The notes: a model not told the origin generated them from the sequence alone. DNA of 57,655 bases from an uncultured Porphyromonadaceae bacterium (GCA_937989585.1 CALKRW010000045.1:1-57655); one strand, 5' to 3'; positions 1 through 8,477 are shown, counted from the first letter of the stretch. Translations and numbers: made by a program.

Positions 1-4
1 ACAT

Positions 5-718
5 ATGCCCTTCCGATGTCGAATCGAAGCATGTATTTATCCCGAACTCACGTTATCACGTTCTCTTTTTAATGCTACATTGATAGAGTATAAATTATAT
101 CAATATAAAGTCGACTTCCCTTCTTTCTGCGAAAATCTTTCCAAATCGTTGATATATCAAACAGATTTTCCTTCAGAGCATAGAAATATATATGATGTAT
201 TATTAAAGATGGCAAAAAATTATAAAGGTGATGTACATATTGACAACTCCGATTGGAAAGAGTTTCCTCTTCCTTCCATTCTTATAAAAATGGGTAGGGG
301 GGAAAGAATAAGAAAACAGGATCGTAAAGAAGGTGATATGCCATTGGTAACGGCAGGGTATATAAATCAAGGAGTTACTGGATATATAAACAGTTCTGAG
401 AAAAGTATATATAAAAACGTTATAACCATTGACATGTTTGGAAATAGTTTTTATAGGAATTATTCTTTTGTTTGTGATGACAATATATTGGTCTTTAAAT
501 TAAAAGAAGATATCCATAAGGAATGTATTTTATTTATTGTCGCATTACTAAATTCCTATAGCCAAAGGTATGGTAATAGGTATAATTACGACAATCAATT
601 TCGGGAAAACAATTTTAAAAAGGAGGTAATTAATCTTCCTACAGATACTAATGGAAATCCTGATTGGAAGTTTATGGAAGACTACATAAAGAGTTTACCT
701 TATTCAGCGGATTTGTAA
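5..718 (+). CDS. Restriction-modification specificity-like protein, C-terminal part
   Basis: The frame is open to the left edge of the window, so this is probably the 3' end of a longer gene and the ATG at 5 need not be its start. The protein resembles the target-recognition half of type I HsdS or BcgI/type IIG specificity regions. From about residue 95 it has the usual G-R-x-x-R-K-x-D pattern, then G-D-M-P-L-V-T-A-G and an I-x-x-x-x-x-G-N-S-F block, and it ends in a N-G-N-P-D-W-K-F-M-E-D-Y-I tail often seen in Bacteroidales specificity proteins. Such a region would recognise the DNA target for a methylase or endonuclease encoded upstream, outside the window. It is AT-rich compared with the genes from 2.4 kb on, as R-M genes commonly are. 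The general class is reasonably sure; the R-M type is not. Confidence 0.6.
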   Translation: MPFRCRIEACIYPELTLSRSLFNATLIEYKLYQYKVDFPSFCENLSKSLIYQTDFPSEHRNIYDVLLKMAKNYKGDVHIDNSDWKEFPLPSILIKMGRGERIRKQDRKEGDMPLVTAGYINQGVTGYINSSEKSIYKNVITIDMFGNSFYRNYSFVCDDNILVFKLKEDIHKECILFIVALLNSYSQRYGNRYNYDNQFRENNFKKEVINLPTDTNGNPDWKFMEDYIKSLPYSADL

Positions 719-1242
719 AATTACTGTAAAATACTTCTTGTTCCGTATGTGTTTAATAGACAGTGGTTTGATATAACTGGTGAAAGACACTGGTCAGCTG
801 GATAAAAGAAAACATGTGACCGAAAATCATATATTCTCAGGCTGATACTTTATTGCAGTAAGTTGAAAATAGAAGCCATGTTCTGCACTAATATTTGATA
901 CGGGGCTAAAAGGTTAGGCTAATAAGGCGCTATATTACATTGCCCCACTTCTAAGGAAATTGTACTATTACTATAGTATACATTGAAAATTATCTTTGAA
1001 TGTAACTCATGATATTGCAACTTACGCTGAACATATTTCCATTTTGGGGTAAGAACCTGATGGTTATGCTCGCTAGGATGTCAATTTTGTGTTATGGTTA
1101 GGGCTGCGCTGTGGATTTTGGAGGAGGGGCGTGACAAATACGGATTATTTGAGTGGAGGTGGCAAAGTCGGATGGTGCATTTGGCCTTTGAAGAGTTGAA
1201 TCGAAAAAATAGTGCTTAAACGATTTATTCTTCTTCGTGCTG
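719..1242. other. 524-bp gap without a convincing gene
   Basis: This AT-rich spacer lies between the converging R-M gene and the YhcG-type nuclease. A 41-codon frame at 1094-1219 on the plus strand has no recognisable sequence and could be a relic. I see no tRNA, clear terminator hairpin or strong promoter. Confidence 0.4.
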
Positions 1243-2298
1243 CTAAAGTTCTTTCTGGCGTTCTATTTCGGCACGGAGTTGTTTGGGTGACGGCATGTAT
1301 GTCATATATTTCGATGCGAACATGTGGTCGTTGTCGTGTAGAACGGAGTATCGCGCAATATCTTCGTCGGTGTCATCGCAAAGGAGTATGCCGATGGTTG
1401 GATTATCACCTTCAGTCCGTTTAAGTTGGTCGTACATTCGCACATACATATCCATCTGACCGACGTCCTGATGACGTATTTTTGATGTTTTCAGGTCAAT
1501 TAAAACATAGCATTTCAGATATATGTTGTAGAAAACGAGATCGATATAGTAATCCTCTTTCTCGGTATGGATATGTTGCTGACGGGCGACAAAAGCAAAA
1601 CCTTTGCCAAGTTCAAGCAGGAATTTTTCAAGATTGTCAATTATGGACTGTTCCAATTCGGTTTCCCTAAACGATGAGTCGGCGGTGAAACCAAGAAACT
1701 CGCCGATGAGGGGATTTTTTATAAATTCTGTCGGGTCGGGCGACTGCAAGGGAGCCGTAAGTTGCAACATCTCTTTCTCGACAAGGTCTTTACGTTGAGA
1801 GGCAAGCAGACGGTGGTAGTATTGTGAACTGATATTGCGTTGGAGAGTACGGACACTCCAGTTCTGTGATGCGGCTTCGGCTTCATACCATTGCCTGGCT
1901 TCATCATTAAGTTCTTGAATAAGAGTGCGATAATGAGACCATGAAAGTAGTTCGGTAGATTTTCCACACACTGTGTGGAAAATTTGTGGGAACATATTAT
2001 AGAAATTTACGTATCCGTAAAGATTCGTCTTTGTGAAACCCTTTCCGTAAGTGGCGGTCAGACGTCTGGAAAGTTCCTTTATAATTGATGCACCATATTT
2101 GGCGCGGTCTTCGCCGTTAAGTTCTTCTTCGGCTATAATCTGTCCCAACTCCCAGTTTCGCCTGACAAGGCTTTCGTTTATCTGACGGTATGCGTTGGTA
2201 CGTGCATCTTCAATAATGGCAGATGCACGGTTATACAAAGGTTCGATAACCTCCTGTGCAGGCAACGGAGTCTTGGTAAATATCTTGTTAGCCGACAT
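1243..2298 (-). CDS. YhcG-type PD-(D/E)XK nuclease (DUF1016 family)
   Basis: The protein matches the YhcG/DUF1016 architecture. An N-terminal helical DUF1016_N domain (about residues 10-165) carries R-R-x-W-E-L-G and Y-G-A-x-I-I-K-E-L-S. A C-terminal nuclease domain carries Y-Y-I-D-L-V-F-Y-N followed by V-L-I-D-L-K, the acidic and lysine positions of a PD-(D/E)XK core. Such proteins are predicted DNA nucleases and often accompany restriction-modification genes, which fits the specificity-like gene to the left. The open frame extends to an ATG at 2325, but a promoter -7 box covers 2323-2330, so the next ATG at 2298 (M-S-A-N-K) is preferred. The biological role of the family is not established; the domain assignment is good. 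Confidence 0.85.
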   Translation of the reverse strand: MSANKIFTKTPLPAQEVIEPLYNRASAIIEDARTNAYRQINESLVRRNWELGQIIAEEELNGEDRAKYGASIIKELSRRLTATYGKGFTKTNLYGYVNFYNMFPQIFHTVCGKSTELLSWSHYRTLIQELNDEARQWYEAEAASQNWSVRTLQRNISSQYYHRLLASQRKDLVEKEMLQLTAPLQSPDPTEFIKNPLIGEFLGFTADSSFRETELEQSIIDNLEKFLLELGKGFAFVARQQHIHTEKEDYYIDLVFYNIYLKCYVLIDLKTSKIRHQDVGQMDMYVRMYDQLKRTEGDNPTIGILLCDDTDEDIARYSVLHDNDHMFASKYMTYMPSPKQLRAEIERQKEL

Positions 2299-2322
2299 GT
2301 AGTAATTCGTTGATGTTATTTG

Positions 2323-2353
2323 CAAAAATAAACATTAATCTTGAGACAGCAAT
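2323..2353 (-). promoter_or_regulatory. Promoter of the YhcG-type nuclease
   Basis: Reading leftward, ATTG (2353-2350) is followed after 19 bases by TATTTTTG (2330-2323), a close match to the Bacteroidota -33/-7 pair. The predicted transcript would start near 2317, which rules out the upstream ATG at 2325. Confidence 0.6.
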
Positions 2354-2435
2354 GAATTATGTTTGGAAACATAATGTTATGAAGAGAGGGAAAGGATAAG
2401 GTTGTGGTTGGGAGTAAAGATGGGGGATTGGCGGG

Positions 2436-4808
2436 TTAGTGTAGGGTGGGGGCGGTGGCGTAGTCGGAGGGGGTCTTGCCCATGTGGTCTTTGAAGACCA
2501 TGCTCATGTACTGGGGGGTCTTGAAGCCGCAGCGGTAGGCGATCTCGCTGACGGTGAGGCCTCCCTGGCGGAGGAGGCGGGCGGCGGCGCCGATGCGGAT
2601 GCGGCGGATGAAGTCTTCGATGGTGACGCCGAGACGGTTCTTGAATTCGTGACGGAGTTCTTCGCGGGTGACTGAGGCGGCACGGGCGATGCGCTCGGCG
2701 CGAAGGTCTTTGTCCTGATATTCCTTACCAATGGCGACGGCTGCCTTTTCGAGTACTGAGGCGGTTTCGGCACCAGGTTCTTTGCCGGACAGGGCAAGCC
2801 TGACCATCGCCTCGAGGAGGTTGTGACGGCGCCGGCGTGCGGCCATCCTCACTATCAGGACAGTCGCGCCGGCCAAAATGGCCAGCAGGCAGACTATCAG
2901 GGCGATGCGCGACAATATCTCGAAGATGCCGACGGGGACATGGACAGTCATGGTGATGGCGTTGTCGGCGGCGTTGCCCAGGGCATCGGTCGAGCGGACA
3001 CTCACGCTGTGGGTGCCTGACGAGAGGTTGAGCAGTCGCAGCACACGCTCATGCCTGAGCGGGGTCCACGGGCCGTCGTCGAGGCGGTATTCGTATTCGA
3101 CCTGTTCGGGGGCGGCAAACTCAAGGGCGGCGAAGTGGAGGGTGATTCCGCTCTCGCCACGGGCCAGTTCGACGGACAGTGTGGAGTCGGGGGCGAAGGC
3201 ATTGCCGGAGTCAGTCTCGATGCCGGTTATTACCATCCGCGGAGGTGTTGCCGGGGCGAGTCTCGCGGGGTAGACAAACATCAGTCCGCCGTTTATGCCG
3301 AAGACAATGGTTCCGTCGGCCATGATCTGGGGCTGTCCCTCGGTGAACTCGACCTTGCGGCCGAGGTTGTTGGAGGTAAGGTCCTGAAGTCTGCGCCACT
3401 CTGAGTCGTAGCGTGTCAGTGCATTGCCTGTGCAGACCCAATAGGCGCCGGTGGCGTCGGGCACGAGGGAGAGTACGGGGTCGTGGATTAGGGTGCGTCG
3501 GTCGATATGGCCGAAGGTGAGCGATCGGTCGAGAAGTCCCGGCCCGTCGGTAATCATGTCGATGCCTCCGGTGAAGGCCGAGAGGTAAATCCGGCCACGG
3601 TGTTCGGCGATGTTCTGGATGTCGGCATTGCTGAGCGAACCCTCGCTTTCGCTATGAACATCATGGTAACGGAATGCATCGGCGTTGCCGGCCGCGGCAT
3701 CGTCGGGACGGAATGTGACGATACCCTGAGTGGTGGCGGCGACAATCAAACCGCTTCGGGTTAGATGCAGGCGGCGTATGCGGGCAGCGTCACCTTTGGG
3801 CCAGCCCCGGGGGAATACAAACTCCATGCGGCCGTCCCGTCCCTCACGGGCGAGGGCAACGCCGGCGCCCCAGGTGCCGAGCCATATCCGACCTTTGCGA
3901 TCGTTCAGCATGGTATAGATGTTGGCGTTTTTCAGTGCGCCCGGACCTTTGCCGGGAAGATGGGTCGCGACGGAATAGCCCGTGCGGTGGTTGCCGGTGA
4001 GTATATGCAGCCTGTCTGATTTTGTACCTATCCATAGGCGCCCCATGCGGTCGGTCATGAATGAATATGCCCTTGAGCCGAAAGTGAGAGTGCTGTCGCG
4101 TACTATACGGCCGTTGGCTCCGAGATTGCCGAGCCACTGTCCGTGGCGGTCGTAAAGGATGATGCGGGTATCGCGTGAGGCGGCCCACAGCAGGCTGTCG
4201 CGGGGCGAATAATAAATTGTATTGATATCCCGTCCTATTTCCTCGACAGGAGTACTTGTGACAAAACGAACCGCATCGTTGCCGGGACAGATGTAGTCGA
4301 CACCGTTGCTTCTGCGCACCACCCACAGATTGCCATCGCGGTCGGTATAGGTCAGGGAGGAGCGTTCCGGATAATCCCACAGTTCGGGATTAAGGGGATT
4401 GGGTTTGCTGTGACGGGCAGCCAGAATGTCGGCGTCACCCTTTTGGCCGAGGGAGAACTTGCCGCTCCGCGGATCAAGGCGGTAGATCCGCTTGGTGTAG
4501 GTGCGGATGACGAATGCGCCGTCGGGACTCTGGGCGATTTCCTCGATGCGGTTGTTGTCAAGTTTGATGCTGTCGGTGGGGAACGACCTGAAATTGATGA
4601 ACTCGTAGCCGTCGAAACGGTCGACACCGGCCCATGTGGCGAACCACATGAAGCCGTCGCGGTCCTGCAGGAGGTCGCGGATATGGTTGTTGGTCAGCCC
4701 GCTCTCGGTTCCGAAATGTCGTTTCACGGGCACAGCGGCACTGATGCCCGCCATGAAGACAAGGACGAAGGTCAGTACAGCCAGCCGCGAATTGAACAGG
4801 GCTTTCAT
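2436..4808 (-). CDS. Membrane-tethered propeller-AraC transcription regulator
   Basis: The 790-residue protein starts with a signal peptide or anchor (about 1-25). It continues with two-component-regulator propeller repeats such as G-L-T-N-N-H-I-R-D-L-L-Q-D-R-D-G-F-M-W-F and a Y_Y_Y-like beta-sandwich (about 520-625). One transmembrane helix lies near 632-653, followed by R-R-R-R, and an AraC-type helix-turn-helix fills the last 95 residues, ending in the family signature S-E-I-A-Y-R-C-G-F. It resembles Bacteroidota hybrid two-component sensors in its outer part. However, the histidine kinase and receiver domains are absent, leaving only about 40 residues between membrane and DNA-binding domain. 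It may therefore bind DNA from the membrane. The lipoprotein gene just upstream (38-bp gap) probably shares its transcript. The ligand is unknown. Confidence 0.85.
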   Translation of the reverse strand: MKALFNSRLAVLTFVLVFMAGISAAVPVKRHFGTESGLTNNHIRDLLQDRDGFMWFATWAGVDRFDGYEFINFRSFPTDSIKLDNNRIEEIAQSPDGAFVIRTYTKRIYRLDPRSGKFSLGQKGDADILAARHSKPNPLNPELWDYPERSSLTYTDRDGNLWVVRRSNGVDYICPGNDAVRFVTSTPVEEIGRDINTIYYSPRDSLLWAASRDTRIILYDRHGQWLGNLGANGRIVRDSTLTFGSRAYSFMTDRMGRLWIGTKSDRLHILTGNHRTGYSVATHLPGKGPGALKNANIYTMLNDRKGRIWLGTWGAGVALAREGRDGRMEFVFPRGWPKGDAARIRRLHLTRSGLIVAATTQGIVTFRPDDAAAGNADAFRYHDVHSESEGSLSNADIQNIAEHRGRIYLSAFTGGIDMITDGPGLLDRSLTFGHIDRRTLIHDPVLSLVPDATGAYWVCTGNALTRYDSEWRRLQDLTSNNLGRKVEFTEGQPQIMADGTIVFGINGGLMFVYPARLAPATPPRMVITGIETDSGNAFAPDSTLSVELARGESGITLHFAALEFAAPEQVEYEYRLDDGPWTPLRHERVLRLLNLSSGTHSVSVRSTDALGNAADNAITMTVHVPVGIFEILSRIALIVCLLAILAGATVLIVRMAARRRRHNLLEAMVRLALSGKEPGAETASVLEKAAVAIGKEYQDKDLRAERIARAASVTREELRHEFKNRLGVTIEDFIRRIRIGAAARLLRQGGLTVSEIAYRCGFKTPQYMSMVFKDHMGKTPSDYATAPTLH

Positions 4809-4846
4809 GAGTACGGTGCTGATAGGCTTTGCCGTTTTTTGTGATG

Positions 4847-5392
4847 TTATTTAACGATAGGGGTGGCGTCCTTCAGGCCGGCGGAGATAAGGGCATTGAC
4901 GGCGGCAGTGTCGTTGCGGGCCTCGGTGAGAGTGACGGGCAGACGATAGGCCTCGGTGACATGGACGTCAGGGAGTATCGCCTCGCGCAGTTGTTCGGGC
5001 GAGGGAGCCTGGGGCAACGCCTCGTATTCGCTGTAGGTATAGCGCAGGAAAGCAGTGCCGGGGCCGATGGCGCCACGGCGGTCAAGCAGCCAACCGTCGG
5101 CAAGCCGCAGTGGCATCTGGTCCCTGTTGAGGTCGGAAGGGGCAGGGTAGGTGACGAAGTTCCTGCCGTCGGCGGTCAAGACAACAGGCACGAGATCGAA
5201 TGCGTCGACATTGGTCTTATAAATGACGGCCCTGGGCATGTAACTGGCTGTCGGGGCCGCAGTCCCCGCATTGCCGATAACGACGGCATGTGAGTGTGAC
5301 TGTGAGGGGTCGGCGGCGGGCTGCTGTTTCGAGTGGCAGCCCGAGGCGGCGGTTGCAAGAAGTCCGGCAAGAACAAAAGGCATAATTTTCAT
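4847..5392 (-). CDS. Predicted lipoprotein of unknown function
   Basis: I do not recognise a named family. The start at 5392 (M-K-I-M-P-F) is chosen because it begins a lipoprotein signal peptide ending A-S-G-C at residues 16-19, and a purine-rich AAGGAA precedes it. The longer frame to 5464 would run into the promoter box at 5462-5469. The mature protein is about 160 residues, with a low-complexity Q/S/H linker after the cysteine and then a compact domain with Y-P-A-P-S-D-L-N-R-D-Q and G-W-L-L-D-R-R-G. It should sit in the cell envelope. It lies 38 bp upstream of the propeller-AraC gene on the same strand, so it may be a partner or accessory of that sensor; this is inference from position. 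Confidence 0.65.
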   Translation of the reverse strand: MKIMPFVLAGLLATAASGCHSKQQPAADPSQSHSHAVVIGNAGTAAPTASYMPRAVIYKTNVDAFDLVPVVLTADGRNFVTYPAPSDLNRDQMPLRLADGWLLDRRGAIGPGTAFLRYTYSEYEALPQAPSPEQLREAILPDVHVTEAYRLPVTLTEARNDTAAVNALISAGLKDATPIVK

Positions 5393-5461
5393 ATCGTCAG
5401 GTTCCTTCAAGATTACGTTGCGACGCGGTGAAAAGCGTTGGCGTTTTTTTTTGATTATCCG

Positions 5462-5493
5462 CAAAGATAGGCTAAAATCACGAAAGATGCAAT
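5462..5493 (-). promoter_or_regulatory. Promoter of the lipoprotein-AraC operon
   Basis: Leftward ATTG (5493-5490) is followed after 20 bases by TATCTTTG (5469-5462). The predicted start near 5456 gives a leader of about 60 bases before the ATG at 5392. Confidence 0.65.
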
Positions 5494-5668
5494 AACCCGG
5501 CCAGACATGTGAAACATCGGGCGGTTTTTGCCCGCGGTACTTATTATTGGTGACCTTACGGCCTGTCGTAAGGCTTAATCAAGGAATCAGCGGCGATGAA
5601 AAGGGGAATCAAGAGCGCTGAGTCGTTCAACATCCGGGGTGAGGTACTCAAAAATAATTAGTCCGTTC
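5494..5668. other. Intergenic stretch between divergent promoters
   Basis: Together with the promoters on either side this fills the 387-bp gap between the lipoprotein and ferredoxin genes. It contains two small hairpins, CGGGC/GCCCG (5519-5535) and CCTTACG/CGTAAGG (5554-5573). There is a 21-codon frame at 5596-5661 but no recognisable gene. Confidence 0.4.
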
Positions 5669-5699
5669 TTTGCGGGTTGAAAAAAAAGTTATACTTTTG
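5669..5699 (+). promoter_or_regulatory. Promoter of the small ferredoxin gene
   Basis: TTTG (5669-5672), 19 bases, then TACTTTTG (5692-5699) is a perfect Bacteroidota promoter. The leader to the ATG at 5780 would be about 75 bases. Confidence 0.8.
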
Positions 5700-5779
5700 C
5701 ACGTACAAATAAGACTGACTATTATTTGTGACCACATTGACACTTATTCATTAACCCTTTTATTATTAAATAAGAAATT

Positions 5780-5950
5780 ATGGCTTACGTAATCGCTGAC
5801 ACTTGCGTTGCTTGTGGCACCTGCCTTCCCGTTTGCCCCGTAGAGGCTATCTCCGAGGGCGACATCTATCACATCGATCCCGACAAATGCATCGAGTGCG
5901 GCTCGTGCGCAGAAGTTTGCCCCACTGATTCGATTCACCCCGGCGAATAA
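5780..5950 (+). CDS. Small 2[4Fe-4S] ferredoxin, 56 residues
   Basis: The frame ATG 5780 to TAA 5950 encodes 56 residues with two clostridial-type cluster motifs: C-V-A-C-G-T-C-L-P-V-C-P (residues 9-20) and C-I-E-C-G-S-C-A-E-V-C-P (37-48). Each CxxCxxCxxxCP set would ligate one [4Fe-4S] cluster, with the fourth cysteine swapped between motifs as in clostridial ferredoxins. It is a soluble low-potential electron carrier of the cytoplasm, a plausible partner of ferredoxin-dependent enzymes such as the 2-oxoacid oxidoreductase at 49.7-52.5 kb, which however has its own ferredoxin. The gene stands alone between a strong promoter and a strong terminator, so it is a single-gene transcript. It is too short for many gene callers. 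Confidence 0.95.
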   Translation: MAYVIADTCVACGTCLPVCPVEAISEGDIYHIDPDKCIECGSCAEVCPTDSIHPGE

Positions 5951-5972
5951 TCACGCATTTGGTAGAACCTAA

Positions 5973-6010
5973 AAATCCGTCCTTCTTCGCGCGCGAAGAA
6001 GGACGGATTT
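5973..6010. terminator. Bidirectional terminator after the ferredoxin gene
   Basis: A 38-base perfect inverted repeat with 19-base arms runs from AAATCCGTCC to GGACGGATTT, with A-rich and T-rich ends. It can terminate both the ferredoxin transcript and the convergent AlkD transcript. Confidence 0.9.
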
Positions 6011-6038
6011 CGTTATTGCACCATTGATAGAATGGTGA

Positions 6039-6794
6039 TTAATGTCTGAGCCAGAACTGACGGTTTTGGGGAGTCATCTTCTCGATGGCGTAGCGTAGGG
6101 CCGTCCGTGGCATTGTGTCGTGGTATTGCTCGAGGAAGGCGGTCAGGGTGTCCATATCCTTTTTGCCGACCTCGCGTAGCATCCAGCCAGTGGCCTTGTG
6201 GATTAGGTCGTGGGGATGGGAGAGAAGTCCGGCGGAAAGACGCAGAGTGTCCTCATATTGCCCTTCCTTGATGAGCCTCAGGGTAGTGACTATTCCGATG
6301 CGCTGTTCCCACAGGTTGTCGCTTGCTGTAAGCCGGTCCAGTACGGAGCGGTCGGGGAATGTGTTGTTGGTGTCAGGATATAGCAACCATTCGCCTAAGA
6401 TTTTCGGACAGGTCAAGTCCACGAGGTCCCAGTTGTTGGCCTGACGCGCATGGGCGAGGTAGAATCCGGCTATCTCACAGCGTCTTTCGGCGTGGAGTGT
6501 CGGCGCTTCCTTACGTTTCGGAAGGGCTGCGGCCATTTCCTCTACAAGCAGGAGGAAACCGGCAAGACGCGCCTCATGCCATCGGGAGTAAAGCAGTGTC
6601 TCGATTTCCGGAAGAGGAACATCAAGTCTCGCTTCGCGGACAATCGTCCTGGTCTGCGGTACCTTAAGTCCGAGAAAACAGTCGCCCTCGCCATAGTCGC
6701 CTTTTCCTGTCTTGAAGAAACGCATCAGATGGCGGCCCTGGGTGTCGTCCCGCATGGATTCCAATATTTCGAGTATTTCCTTTGCTGTAGTCAT
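6039..6794 (-). CDS. alkD: AlkD-family DNA alkylation repair protein
   Basis: The 251-residue protein is an all-helical HEAT-like repeat protein of the AlkD DNA glycosylase family. These enzymes excise bulky or positively charged alkylated bases such as N7- and N3-alkylpurines. Family blocks are visible: L-G-L-K-V-P-Q-T-R (about 42-50), R-W-H-E-A-R-L-A-G near 71-79, and N-N-W-D-L-V-D near 119-125, which contains the conserved Trp-Asp region used at the active site. The length is normal for the family. It is transcribed alone and leftward, converging on the ferredoxin gene across a shared terminator. Assignment is firm; the substrate range of this member is not known. Confidence 0.92.
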   Translation of the reverse strand: MTTAKEILEILESMRDDTQGRHLMRFFKTGKGDYGEGDCFLGLKVPQTRTIVREARLDVPLPEIETLLYSRWHEARLAGFLLLVEEMAAALPKRKEAPTLHAERRCEIAGFYLAHARQANNWDLVDLTCPKILGEWLLYPDTNNTFPDRSVLDRLTASDNLWEQRIGIVTTLRLIKEGQYEDTLRLSAGLLSHPHDLIHKATGWMLREVGKKDMDTLTAFLEQYHDTMPRTALRYAIEKMTPQNRQFWLRH

Positions 6795-6991
6795 GTCAAT
6801 AACTTATTTTGAAAGCAAAAGTCGTAATTATCCGCTGAATCTGCAAGGATTATGTTCTGTCGGGTGTTATTTTTTCTTTCAGGAAGCGGTATTTATGAAA
6901 AAATATTCGATAATTTTGTAGTTTTTCTTTACGTCCGGCGTCTAACTGTAAAACGAAAAACGCTTTCAGGCGCATTAAACAACTGTCATCA

Positions 6992-7465
6992 ATGAACCAC
7001 CAAAAACTACAAGCAGATTTTGAAAGGCTTGTGCATGAGCATAAGAGCACAATCTACTCGGTGTGCTTTATGTTCGCCGACACCAAGGATATCGCCGACG
7101 ATTTGTTCCAGGAAGTCCTGATCAGGCTCTGGGACGGATTCAAGGATTTCCGGGGTGAATGTTCAATCCGGTCCTGGGTCTACAGGATAAGCCTGAATAC
7201 CTGCATATCGGTCAAGAGAAAGAAACGTGTCAAGACAGTTCCTCTCGACTTCACTCCAGAAATCTTCGACGAGGGCTCGTCAGTCGGCAAGCAGACCGCC
7301 ATGCTTCATAACCGCATCCTCAAACTCGACAAGTTCGACCGCGCCATAGTGCTACTGTGGCTTGAGGATATGGCTTACGAGGAAATAGGCGCCATCGTCG
7401 GAATCAGCCCTAAGGCAGTCGGGGTAAGACTGGTACGTATTAAAGAAAAACTAAAATCTCTCTAA
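6992..7465 (+). CDS. ECF-type RNA polymerase sigma factor
   Basis: The 157-residue protein has the two domains of extracytoplasmic-function sigma factors. Sigma region 2 (about residues 10-80) includes D-I-A-D-D-L-F-Q-E-V-L-I-R-L-W and S-W-V-Y-R-I-S-L-N. Region 4 (about 108-157) includes Y-E-E-I-G-A-I-V-G-I-S-P-K-A-V-G-V-R-L. It would direct RNA polymerase to a dedicated promoter set. The next gene starts 11 bases downstream and encodes a membrane protein, the usual place for an anti-sigma or signal-input partner. A possible promoter box TAATTTTG lies at 6911-6918 but lacks a well-spaced TTTG. Its target genes cannot be read from the window. Confidence 0.9.
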   Translation: MNHQKLQADFERLVHEHKSTIYSVCFMFADTKDIADDLFQEVLIRLWDGFKDFRGECSIRSWVYRISLNTCISVKRKKRVKTVPLDFTPEIFDEGSSVGKQTAMLHNRILKLDKFDRAIVLLWLEDMAYEEIGAIVGISPKAVGVRLVRIKEKLKSL

Positions 7466-7476
7466 ATCTGATAATT

Positions 7477-8085
7477 ATGGATGAACTTGATATTCTGCGT
7501 CAACAAATGAACTCCCTGAAGGAGAATCTTGACAAATCCCGTATCGTTACACGCGAGTTTCTGATTTCGGTCATGAAGCAGAAGGCGTCGTGGATAAATA
7601 TTATGGTCCGGAGCGAATTTGTGATAATCCCTCTCGCCGTGCTGATGTTTCTTGGCATGTCCTACAGTATCGGTATCTCGGTATGGATTGCCATTACGTT
7701 CGGCATATTTGCTCTTGTTGACTCTATAATAGACCTGAAAACCACGCTTATACCGACAAAGGAGATAACTAACTATGACATGATGGCACTTCGCCGCAAA
7801 CTTATCGGGCAGAAGCGGATGCGCAAGATCCAACTCATGATAACGGTGCCTCTGGCTGCCCTGTGGCTCATTTGGTTCTGGACAGACTATTCGTTGAGTG
7901 CCTGCGGATATACCCTGTCGACGATGCCAAGGACTCATATGGCGTTATTAATCATCAGTATTGTCTTTTTTATTCTCGTCTGTCTGCTAGTCACTGCATT
8001 CCTTTACCGGAAAATGCAGCGCACGAATGACGCGCTAATAGGCCATATTGATGAGTTTGACCGTATAGACTCCGATAAGGAGTAA
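7477..8085 (+). CDS. Four-helix membrane protein, sigma-factor partner candidate
   Basis: This 202-residue protein has no family I can name. It begins with a charged, probably cytoplasmic helix (residues 1-45). Four predicted membrane segments follow, near 46-63, 67-85, 123-140 and 152-174, with a basic loop between pairs two and three, and it ends in an acidic tail. Its start lies 11 bases after the sigma factor stop, so the two genes are almost certainly cotranscribed. By position it could be an anti-sigma factor or a sensor that controls the sigma factor. No zinc-binding anti-sigma motif (HxxxCxxC) is present, so the mechanism, if any, would differ from ZAS proteins. Confidence 0.7.
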   Translation: MDELDILRQQMNSLKENLDKSRIVTREFLISVMKQKASWINIMVRSEFVIIPLAVLMFLGMSYSIGISVWIAITFGIFALVDSIIDLKTTLIPTKEITNYDMMALRRKLIGQKRMRKIQLMITVPLAALWLIWFWTDYSLSACGYTLSTMPRTHMALLIISIVFFILVCLLVTAFLYRKMQRTNDALIGHIDEFDRIDSDKE

Positions 8086-8108
8086 TCTGTCTAAATTCCG
8101 GGAGTCGT

Positions 8109-8477
8109 ATGGCCGAGCATAATTCGTTGGGAAAGTGGGGCGAGCGAATCGCTGAGGACTATCTTGTGTCCAAGGGCTACGCTATCGCCGACCGCAACTG
8201 GAAATCGGGAAACATCGAGATAGATTTAATCGGTTTCTATAAAAATCATGTGGTTTTCATCGAGGTGAAGACCCGGCGTGTCCATTACGACCACCCCGAG
8301 GATGCCGTTGACCGTCGCCGCATGGCGCGAATGGTCCGGGCTGCTGATGCCTATATCCGCAAGTGTAATCTGCCTCATGGAGTGCAGTACGACATTATCG
8401 CTGTAACAGGCGACCCGCATGAGTACAGGGTTCACCATATTCCCGACGCATTCTATCCCCGACTCAGAATGAGATGA
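8109..8477 (+). CDS. YraN/UPF0102 family nuclease-fold protein
   Basis: The 122-residue protein matches the small YraN (UPF0102) family, which has a Holliday-junction-resolvase-like PD-(D/E)XK fold. It shows the opening G-x-W-G-E-R-I-A-E-D-Y-L, then G-N-I-E-I-D-L-I-G and V-V-F-I-E-V-K-T-R. The acidic residues and lysine of these blocks (D in E-I-D, E and K in E-V-K) form the metal-binding core. Its biological function is not well defined. It starts 23 bases after the preceding membrane-protein gene and probably belongs to the same transcript. Confidence 0.9.
   Translation: MAEHNSLGKWGERIAEDYLVSKGYAIADRNWKSGNIEIDLIGFYKNHVVFIEVKTRRVHYDHPEDAVDRRRMARMVRAADAYIRKCNLPHGVQYDIIAVTGDPHEYRVHHIPDAFYPRLRMR

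Noticed and set aside
1094..1219. 41-codon frame in the left gap
   Set aside because: No similarity that I recognise, no promoter and no clear start context; left as part of the gap.
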